A stretch of 5,120 nucleotides of DNA from JALYSX01 sp035544315 (GTDB taxonomy: Bacteria; Vulcanimicrobiota; Vulcanimicrobiia; Vulcanimicrobiales; Vulcanimicrobiaceae), in the NCBI GenBank assembly GCA_035544315.1, contig DATKGB010000273.1:1-5120 (forward strand), in the 5' to 3' direction. This document shows, piece after piece, positions 1-5,120 of the stretch (positions are counted from its first letter, which is position 1; the number at the start of each line of letters is the position of its first letter). Both the position numbers and the translations under genes were made by a program. The notes under the pieces were generated by a model that saw only the letters and a list, made by a program, of their open reading frames with translations, ran no database searches and was not told where the DNA came from.

Positions 1-544
1 TTATCATGCGTTCGCGTTGGGCGAAGCATTCCAAGAAGTCAGCCATGATGCAGATCTTTATCTGTCGTTAACAGGGAAGAGCCAACTTCGGGATGAGTAT
101 GAGCTTTCACGAAATCCGCGATTGAATAAAGATAGCGTCACTATCGACGGCGAGGATATCGATGTCTATGTCGAACACCAGCATCACCTCGGTGTTCCGT
201 ACGACACGTTAGTTGCGTATGCGCAAGTCACCAATGGCGTTCGCGTCGCGAGCCTCGAGCATTTGCTGGTTCTCAAACTCGATGCCGCCGCAAATCGACA
301 AGGAACGCAAAAAGGGGAAAAAGACGTCCGCGACTTGGTGAAGGTGGTGGCTTTATTGGACCGGCCTCGTCAGGAATTATTGAAGCCACTTCAGAGTGTG
401 GAGCGTTCGACGATGCTACACAAGGTGATCGCGCGCAAAGATATCGGACGTATCTTAGGCTTGAACGATTTCGAGACAAAACGCTTTGTAACACAAATGC
501 AGAAGCATGCCCGCACGATTGATGTGGCATGGAACGGCAAATGA
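1..544 (+). CDS. Nucleotidyltransferase-fold protein (possible AbiEii-like/TA family), 5' partial
   Basis: The reading frame is open to the left edge (codons from base 2), so the N-terminus is missing. Counting from base 2, the visible protein has a DADLYL segment (D16, D18) and an EDIDVYV segment (D52, D54). These fit the two carboxylate strands of the MNT/AbiEii nucleotidyltransferase fold; the expected hG[G/S] motif would lie just upstream of the window. A segment reading VRVASLEHLLVLKLDA, then KGEKDVRDLVKVVALL, matches the usual helix of this fold that follows the third strand. Such proteins transfer NMP from NTPs to RNA, protein or antibiotics, and many are toxins of toxin-antitoxin or abortive-infection systems; the substrate cannot be read here. 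The TTG at 17 is not a credible start because it would sit only ten residues before the metal-binding Asp. Base composition is about 49% GC in the first 240 bases. The gene overlaps the next one by ATGA at 541-544. Confidence 0.72.
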   Translation, partial: YHAFALGEAFQEVSHDADLYLSLTGKSQLRDEYELSRNPRLNKDSVTIDGEDIDVYVEHQHHLGVPYDTLVAYAQVTNGVRVASLEHLLVLKLDAAANRQGTQKGEKDVRDLVKVVALLDRPRQELLKPLQSVERSTMLHKVIARKDIGRILGLNDFETKRFVTQMQKHARTIDVAWNGK

Positions 545-1023
545 GCGGCCCCGTACTCGCGAGCGCTGATCTCTGGATCGAATCGCCCAATCCGGCATCC
601 AGTGAAGAGCGTCGTGTGGTTGTGAACGCTCGACGGACAACTGTCCGCGAGATCTGCGCTCGGGCCGGCGTTCGCTATCGGGTGACGGGTGGGCATCATC
701 CGTCAGTGGTTCTTTGGAACGGCCCGGGGCACGTTTCTACGGTAGATTGCGACAATCACCGTCTCTATGCCATCGATCGAACCGGGTTGCCGCAGTCGTC
801 TGGGATGCGGGCGTTGCGGATGTTGGAGATTCTGGCCTACGGGTTTCAGGATTATGCCGCTCGAGAGAGCATTGTCGGGCGGGGGTATTTCGCCTACCCG
901 CTCACCCCGGAACACGGCTATGCGTGGCTAGCAGAGATTGGCCGTCGTGGTGGGCAGGCGCGCACGGCGCGCAAAGGGCGATCATCGCGAAGGAACGGAC
1001 GACAAAACGCCGGCAAGCCCTAA
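541..1023 (+). CDS. Hypothetical protein coupled to the nucleotidyltransferase gene
   Basis: This 160-residue protein is not one I can name. I chose ATG 541 because it forms an ATGA overlap with the upstream stop, a common sign of translational coupling; ATG 529 in the same frame is an alternative four codons earlier. There is no signal peptide or membrane segment, so it is probably cytoplasmic. It has a beta-rich middle (about residues 44-80) and a helix at 89-109 (RALRMLEILAYGFQDYAARES). A GRRGGQARTARKG-type Arg/Gly-rich tail occupies about residues 134-160 and could bind nucleic acid. The strand-loop-helix order near 72-105 recalls ImmA/IrrE-type proteins, but the HExxH zinc motif is absent, so at most it is a degenerate relative. 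Its tight pairing with an MNT-fold gene suggests an antitoxin, partner or regulator, by inference only. No helix-turn-helix of the AbiEi type is apparent. Confidence 0.72.
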   Translation: MSGPVLASADLWIESPNPASSEERRVVVNARRTTVREICARAGVRYRVTGGHHPSVVLWNGPGHVSTVDCDNHRLYAIDRTGLPQSSGMRALRMLEILAYGFQDYAARESIVGRGYFAYPLTPEHGYAWLAEIGRRGGQARTARKGRSSRRNGRQNAGKP

Positions 1024-1070
1024 TTCCAGCGCGGCCCGTCGCCTCGGAGTCAACTGGGAATAGCGCTCGC

Positions 1071-2105
1071 TCAGACGGGCTTCAGCGCGCGGACCAGCGC
1101 GTCTGCGAAGGCGTCGACGTCCTGCTCGCGGGTCGCGTGCGACGTCATCCAGCGGACTTCGGGCCGCGTTTGGTCGAGTACGTAGAAATAGAACTCCGCT
1201 TGCAGGCGTTCGATCGCAGCCCGGTCGAGCGTCGCGAACAGGGCGTTGATCTCGACCGGGCGCGTGATGCTAACCCCCGGAATGCCCGCGACGCGATCGG
1301 CCAGGCGCGCGGCCATCGCGTTGGCGTGCGCGGCGTAACGTCTCCAGCGGCCGTCTTGCAGCAACGCATCGAATTGCACGGCCACAAACCGCATCTTGGA
1401 CGCAAGCTGGGTCGTCTGTTTGCGCGCGAACTCGGCCGCACCGCCGTGCAGTGCCGGATCGAAAAATATCACGGCTTCGCCGAACATCAGGCCGTTCTTG
1501 GTGCCGCCCAGCGTCAAGATGTCGACGCCCAGGTCGCGCGTCGCCGCGCGCAAGCCGATGCTCTGCGCGGCCGCGGCGTTGGCGATTCGCGCGCCGTCAA
1601 GATGCACGATCCAGCTCTGTTCGTGCGCGAACGAGCAGAGCGTGCGAAGTTCGTCGGGGGTATAAAGCGTGCCGAACTCGGTGGCCTGCGAGATCGAAAT
1701 GACGCGCGGTTGGACGTGGTGCGCGTCGGGCGCCTTGCCTGCCAGCGGCGCGAGGTCGGCGGGCCGCAGTTTGCCATCGGGCGCGGCGATCGCCACGATC
1801 TTGCAGCCCGCGAATCGTTCGAGCGCGCCGCACTCGTCGACGTTGAGATGCGCGGTGGCGGGCGCGACGACGGCTTGGTACGGACGCAAAACGGCGCTTA
1901 GCGCCATCACGTTGGCACCGGTACCGTTGAACGCGAAGAACACGTCGGCGTCAGCCCCGAACTCGCCTCGCAGCCGCGCGATCGCCGCCGCAGTGAAGGG
2001 ATCGTGCCCGTAGCCGACCGCGTCGCCGCGATTGGCCTCGACGAGCGCCTGCAGAATCTCGGGCGCGACCGGCGCGTTATTGTCGCTGGCAAACGTACGC
2101 AACAT
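1071..2105 (-). CDS. ltaE: Low-specificity L-threonine aldolase (PLP-dependent, fold type I)
   Basis: This cytoplasmic enzyme cleaves L-threonine and L-allo-threonine to glycine and acetaldehyde, and works on related beta-hydroxy amino acids. The 344-residue protein has the full family length. Visible motifs in order: SDNN (8-11) at the N-terminus, GYGHDP (31-36), FNGTGANVMAL (59-69) around the phosphate-binding turn, and H86 in TAHLNVDECGA, the expected PLP-stacking His. SISQATEFGTLY (137-148) and HLDGAR (168-173) follow, the latter holding D170 for the pyridine nitrogen and R173. GGTKNG has K203 as the Schiff-base lysine. The pattern, including RKQTTQLASKMRF, is that of the Pseudomonas-type enzyme rather than the shorter E. 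coli branch. ATG 2105 begins just before SDNN, and AGAGAG lies 6 bases upstream as a weak ribosome site. The gene is convergent with the left pair (47-base gap) and divergent from the protease. No residue needed for catalysis appears missing. Confidence 0.95.
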   Translation of the reverse strand: MLRTFASDNNAPVAPEILQALVEANRGDAVGYGHDPFTAAAIARLRGEFGADADVFFAFNGTGANVMALSAVLRPYQAVVAPATAHLNVDECGALERFAGCKIVAIAAPDGKLRPADLAPLAGKAPDAHHVQPRVISISQATEFGTLYTPDELRTLCSFAHEQSWIVHLDGARIANAAAAQSIGLRAATRDLGVDILTLGGTKNGLMFGEAVIFFDPALHGGAAEFARKQTTQLASKMRFVAVQFDALLQDGRWRRYAAHANAMAARLADRVAGIPGVSITRPVEINALFATLDRAAIERLQAEFYFYVLDQTRPEVRWMTSHATREQDVDAFADALVRALKPV

Positions 2106-2127
2106 CCTGCGCTCTCTGTACAGTACG

Positions 2128-2160
2128 GCCCTTCGACAGCCCTTCGCGCGGGCGGCAGGG
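2128..2160. repeat. GC-rich imperfect hairpin with direct repeat in the divergent intergenic region
   Basis: GCCCTTCG occurs at 2128-2135 and again at 2139-2146, an 11-base period. CCCT (2129-2132) can pair with AGGG (2157-2160), and GCCC (2139-2142) with GGGC (2150-2153) around a 7-base loop, giving an imperfect two-part stem. No T-run follows on either strand, so it is not a standard terminator. The shape recalls REP-type intergenic palindromes, but only one copy is visible here. Confidence 0.35.
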
Positions 2161-2203
2161 TGTGCGACGCGTTCGCGAAACTGACCCGGTACAGCAATCT
2201 TTT

Positions 2204-2210
2204 GGAGGGG
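2204..2210 (+). promoter_or_regulatory. Shine-Dalgarno site of the metalloprotease gene
   Basis: GGAGGGG lies 2 bases before ATG 2213; the GGAG core (2204-2207) gives a 5-base spacing. It decides the start: the in-frame GTG at 2162 has no such site and would put 17 mostly charged residues before the signal peptide. Confidence 0.85.
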
Positions 2211-2212
2211 CG

Positions 2213-4720
2213 ATGTTCGAGCGTTCTTTATTTATGTCCGTTCTCGCGGCCGGCGCGCTGCTCGTGCCGCTTGCCGCCAACGCGCAGCAAGCGCCGGGTG
2301 CCGGATCCGCGGCACAGGCTCCGGCCTCGTATACCGCGTTTGTCGCCGGTGCGACCGTTGCGCCCGGGCTGATCCCAATCGTCACCAAGAACGGGTCGCC
2401 GTATTTGGTGCTCTCGGCGTTGCAACTGGGTGCCGACTTCATCGAATCGTCGGTTCCGTCGACGGGTTTGGGCGGTTTCGGCCCGGCCGCCGGCGAGCCG
2501 TACGTGGCGCCCGCGCGCCTTTTTCGTTTCGAGCGGATCGGCGACAAGGTCGTGATGCGCTGGCCCAACACGTTCGCGCAGGTCGATGCCTCAACGGCCC
2601 AAGGATTGGCCGCGCGCGAATCGCTCCCCAATTCGGTCGTTGCGGTCGTGCCGGTCGTGGCCGTCGGCGCCGACGGAACCGTCGTCATTCCGGCGGCGCC
2701 GTTCTTGGGCGACATCGCCGACTTCCAAGCCGTTTTCGATCAAGCGATTCCCAACCCGGCTCACGGCTATCACATGGATCCGACGCGCTCGTTCTTTACG
2801 TCGACCAAGGCCTTTCCCGACAACGACGTCTTGCGCGTCAGCCAGACCTTTGCCAGCGCTTCGCCCGACACGATCGACAACGTGCCCGATCCGCGAAGCA
2901 TCGAAATCGGCATGACGTACAACATCATCGCCGCCCCCAACGACGGCTACGTTCCGCGTATTGCCGATCCGCGCGTCGGCTACTTCGAGCAACCGGTGCT
3001 GGATTTCCAAAACGACCTAGCGACGCCGCGCAACATCAACTACGTCACGCGCTGGAACTTCAAGCCCGAGCATCCGGGCCAGCCGTCCAACGCGACGCAC
3101 CCGCTGGTGTTCTTCTTAGCCAACGACATTCCGACCCAATATCGCGGTACGGTCGGGGCGGCGCTGCTCACCTGGAACAACGCGTTTGCCAAGATCGGCA
3201 TCCTCAACGCGGTTCAAGTGCAACAGCAGCCCGACGATTCGAACTGGGATTCCGAAGACATTCGCCATAACATGGTTCGCTGGATCGACACGACCTCGCC
3301 GCAATACGGCGCCGAAGCCTTGCTGATCGACGATCCGCGGACCGGCGAAGAACTCAACGTCGGCGTCAACGTCGACGCGATCGAGGGTTCCGCGTTGCGA
3401 TATTTCCATTATATCGTGGCGCCGGCTCGCGGCATCCCCGATACCAAGGCCAACGAAGACGCTTTCGAGCAAGGCTATCTGCGCAGCGTCGTGCTGCACG
3501 AATCGGGGCACGACCTCGGACTGCAGCACAACTTTATCGGGTCGATGGCCTATACGGCCAAAGATCTGCAGAGCAAGCGCTTCACGGAAAAATACGGCGT
3601 CGCGACCTCGGTAATGGAGTACGCTCCGATCAACCTGTGGCCCAAGGGAACGCCCCAGGGCGAATATGTCCAACTCGTTTTAGGACCGTACGACTACTAC
3701 GCCGTTCGCTACGGCTACGAGGCGGTTCCGGGCGCGACGACCGCCCAAAGCGAATTGCCGACGCTGCGCGGTTGGGCTTCGAAATGGAGCGATCCGACCT
3801 ATCGCTTTGCCTCGGATGAAGACGCTTTCTTCAACTTCGGTCACGCGATCGATCCGCGCGTCCAGCAGGACGATTTGACCAACGACCCGCTCGCGTGGTG
3901 CGTCGTGCAAACCGGACTGTTCCACAACTTGATGAACTCGATCGACAAATCGTTCCCGCAACGCGGCCAGCCCTATGACGAGGCGCGCCGCGCGTTCACC
4001 GCGCAAGCCGGGCAATACTCGCGTTGTGCGACCATGGCCGCGCACGTGATCGGCGGCGAGTATTTGTCGCGAGCGAACTTGGGCGATCCGGGCGCGGGGG
4101 CCCCGCTCTCGGCGGTGCCGCGCAGTCTCGACCTGCGTGCGTGGCATCAACTAGCGACCGGCCTCTTCTCGGAGGCCGCGTGGACGTTCAATCCCGATGT
4201 CCTGCGGCATTTGACGTACATCGAAGTCAGTTCGCTGACGGGCGGCGGCACGTGGGCCTACAACCCAACGCCGCGGCACGACATCTCGCCGGCGGCGTTG
4301 GCCGCCACCGCGCAAGAATCGGTGTTGGGCGAAATCTTTGCTCCATTGACGCTGCAGCGCATCGACGATCTTTCGGGCAAGTACGGCAACGGCACGACGA
4401 TGTCGCTGGCCGATCTGTTCGATTGGTCCAACGCGACGATTCTGGGCGACATCGGCAACGGGGGTGTCGCCAAAGACGGGCTCGTTCGGCGCAACTTGCA
4501 AATGCGCTTTGCCAAGCGCCTTGGCGCGATGTGGGTGTCGCCCGCTGCCGGCACGCCTAGCGATGCCGCCGCACTCGCGCGTCAATCGTTGGTCCAACTG
4601 CAAAGCAGCGCCAACGCGGCGTTAAATCGCAGAGGGCTCGACGAGCAAACGCGCGCGCATCTAAGCGCGCTGTCGGCCGTAGCGACCCAAGCGCTCGAAG
4701 CCCGCACTTCGATCCACTAA
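2213..4720 (+). CDS. Exported zinc-dependent metalloprotease (metzincin-like, DUF5117/DUF4953 type)
   Basis: The 835-residue protein starts at ATG 2213, directly behind a strong Shine-Dalgarno. It opens with a Sec signal peptide: a hydrophobic core at about residues 8-22 and a likely cut after A24 (ANA|QQ). An N-terminal beta-rich region (about 35-180) resembles DUF5117. The middle carries family-typical stretches such as PRIADPRVGYF (248-258) and TWNNAFAKIG (from about 320). The catalytic motif HESGHDLGLQH gives zinc ligands H429, H433 and H439, with E430 as general base and G436 at the turn. M468 in SVMEY is the probable Met-turn residue, so the catalytic core is metzincin-like. A helical C-terminus follows and the length is normal for the family, so the gene looks intact. 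Physiological substrates of this family are poorly known; a periplasmic or secreted peptidase is the inference. An in-frame ATG at 2234 would shorten the n-region. Its stop overlaps that of the converging gene. Confidence 0.92.
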   Translation: MFERSLFMSVLAAGALLVPLAANAQQAPGAGSAAQAPASYTAFVAGATVAPGLIPIVTKNGSPYLVLSALQLGADFIESSVPSTGLGGFGPAAGEPYVAPARLFRFERIGDKVVMRWPNTFAQVDASTAQGLAARESLPNSVVAVVPVVAVGADGTVVIPAAPFLGDIADFQAVFDQAIPNPAHGYHMDPTRSFFTSTKAFPDNDVLRVSQTFASASPDTIDNVPDPRSIEIGMTYNIIAAPNDGYVPRIADPRVGYFEQPVLDFQNDLATPRNINYVTRWNFKPEHPGQPSNATHPLVFFLANDIPTQYRGTVGAALLTWNNAFAKIGILNAVQVQQQPDDSNWDSEDIRHNMVRWIDTTSPQYGAEALLIDDPRTGEELNVGVNVDAIEGSALRYFHYIVAPARGIPDTKANEDAFEQGYLRSVVLHESGHDLGLQHNFIGSMAYTAKDLQSKRFTEKYGVATSVMEYAPINLWPKGTPQGEYVQLVLGPYDYYAVRYGYEAVPGATTAQSELPTLRGWASKWSDPTYRFASDEDAFFNFGHAIDPRVQQDDLTNDPLAWCVVQTGLFHNLMNSIDKSFPQRGQPYDEARRAFTAQAGQYSRCATMAAHVIGGEYLSRANLGDPGAGAPLSAVPRSLDLRAWHQLATGLFSEAAWTFNPDVLRHLTYIEVSSLTGGGTWAYNPTPRHDISPAALAATAQESVLGEIFAPLTLQRIDDLSGKYGNGTTMSLADLFDWSNATILGDIGNGGVAKDGLVRRNLQMRFAKRLGAMWVSPAAGTPSDAAALARQSLVQLQSSANAALNRRGLDEQTRAHLSALSAVATQALEARTSIH

Positions 4721-5120
4721 GGCGGGCAGCGATTGAGCTTGGTAAAACCTTCCGGGGTGCTATGCGTCATCACGTACTGAACCAGCGGCGGCTCCGCGGC
4801 CCGCAAGGCCACCGGCGGGAACTCAAAGAGAATCAGCTGATCGGTGTGTTGGAACGGATCGCCGGCTTCGTCCTTATAGCGCCACGGATAGTCCAGCGCA
4901 ATCTGCTGATGGCTTCCGTCGGGTAATCGGACCGAGATGCTGACGTTGTCGTAGATATAGAACTGCGTCGCCGGATCGTAACGCGGGTTGCCGTCGACCA
5001 CGAAGTCAACCTCACCGCACGGTTCGTCGGCGGGGGGCGCGCCGCCGCTGCCGGTTCCCGTTCCGCTTTGGCCGGTGCCGGTTCCTCCGGTTCCCAAACT
5101 GCCCGTTTGCACCGTCGGTG
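4717..5120 (-). CDS. Hypothetical, probably extracytoplasmic protein with Gly/Thr-rich linker, 5' partial
   Basis: The frame is open to the right edge, so the N-terminus (perhaps a signal peptide or membrane anchor) lies outside the window. Numbering from the GTG codon at 5112, residues 4-24 are a low-complexity Gly/Thr/Ser linker, followed by a short Pro-Ala hinge. A domain of about 100 residues rich in predicted beta strands then begins (VDFVVDG, FYIYDNVSISVRLPDG, QLILFEFPPVAL, LVQYVMTHSTP). C32 just after the linker and C129 three residues from the end bracket the domain and could form a disulfide, which would fit an oxidising extracytoplasmic location. I do not recognise the family. The linker-plus-small-domain layout superficially recalls TonB-type proteins, but the TonB C-terminal motifs are not present. 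GTG 5112 lies inside the linker and is not a convincing start. The gene ends in TAG inside the CTAA shared with the protease stop. Confidence 0.72.
   Translation of the reverse strand, partial: PTVQTGSLGTGGTGTGQSGTGTGSGGAPPADEPCGEVDFVVDGNPRYDPATQFYIYDNVSISVRLPDGSHQQIALDYPWRYKDEAGDPFQHTDQLILFEFPPVALRAAEPPLVQYVMTHSTPEGFTKLNRCPP
5041..5103 (-). repeat. Degenerate coding repeat for a Gly/Thr linker
   Basis: Short units related to GGAACCGG and GGCACCGG repeat here in register with the codons, producing a GTG-type peptide repeat. It is a flexible linker or cell-wall/periplasm spanner in the right-edge protein, and probably prone to length change by slippage. Confidence 0.6.

Larger units (their letters stand above)
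2106..2212. other. Divergent intergenic spacer between aldolase and protease genes
   Basis: This 107-base spacer must hold the start signals of both divergent genes. It contains the palindrome CTGTACAG (2116-2123), the hairpin at 2128-2160 and the protease ribosome site. I could not find a convincing -35/-10 pair with 16-18 base spacing on either strand; TACTGT on the - strand (2119-2124) and CAATCT on the + strand (2195-2200) are only weak -10 look-alikes. Confidence 0.5.

Noticed and set aside
17..19. TTG 17 as the start of the nucleotidyltransferase gene
   Set aside because: It would remove the strand before the catalytic Asp pair, and the frame stays open to the window edge, so the gene is truncated.
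1063..1088. GCGCT/AGCGC inverted repeat as a terminator between convergent genes
   Set aside because: It has a 5-base stem with a 16-base loop and no T-run, and half of it lies inside the aldolase coding end. It is likely chance.
714..1901. Long + strand open frame (395 codons) across the small gene's end and antisense to the aldolase gene
   Set aside because: Its translation is Arg-rich with no family signal, and it overlaps two genes supported by clear protein motifs or coupling. It is a by-product of high GC content.
2162..2212. GTG 2162 as an earlier start for the protease
   Set aside because: It would add 17 mostly charged or polar residues before a proper signal peptide and lacks a ribosome site; ATG 2213 has GGAGGGG directly upstream.
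2077..2715. Open - strand frame of 212 codons over the protease 5' end
   Set aside because: It is antisense to the signal peptide and N-terminal domain of a well-supported gene, and its sequence is low-complexity Ala/Thr/Pro without recognisable motifs.
3116..3673. Open - strand frame of 185 codons opposite the protease active site
   Set aside because: It lies entirely antisense to the conserved catalytic region and has no plausible ribosome site or family resemblance.
4717..5120. TonB energy-transducer assignment for the right-edge gene
   Set aside because: Only the linker-plus-C-terminal-domain layout matches; the typical TonB C-terminal sequence pattern is absent and the N-terminus is not visible.

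Overview
This is a high-GC bacterial window with five protein genes. Two are cut by the window edges. I see no RNA gene, CRISPR array, insertion sequence or tRNA. The codon style (many gcg, cgc, gac and tcg codons) and a Sec-exported metzincin-type protease suggest a GC-rich environmental bacterium. A lineage such as Eremiobacterota/Vulcanimicrobiota is possible, but that is a weak impression and not something the sequence proves.

Left region (1-1023, + strand): the end of a nucleotidyltransferase-fold protein, joined by an ATGA start/stop overlap to a small gene of unknown function with an Arg-rich tail. The pair looks like a translationally coupled accessory module, possibly toxin-antitoxin or phage-defence related. 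Its first gene is clearly less GC-rich (about 49% over the first 240 bases by hand count) than the genes to its right, which suggests acquisition by transfer.

Middle region (1071-2105, - strand): a complete low-specificity L-threonine aldolase of the Pseudomonas type, convergent with the left pair. It is divergent from the next gene across a 107-base spacer. That spacer carries a GC-rich imperfect hairpin with an 8-base direct repeat, and an 8-base palindrome.

Right region (2213-5120): a complete exported zinc metalloprotease with HExxHxxGxxH and a Met-turn, preceded by a strong Shine-Dalgarno sequence. Its stop codon overlaps, in CTAA, the stop codon of a convergent gene running off the right edge. 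That gene encodes a Gly/Thr-rich linker followed by a probably extracytoplasmic beta-rich domain bracketed by two cysteines.

Apart from the coupled left pair there is no evident operon. The aldolase (cytoplasmic amino-acid metabolism), the protease (secreted or periplasmic) and the right-edge protein appear to be separate transcription units. No new multi-gene system is evident. The left pair is the best candidate for something under-described, but it is truncated here.
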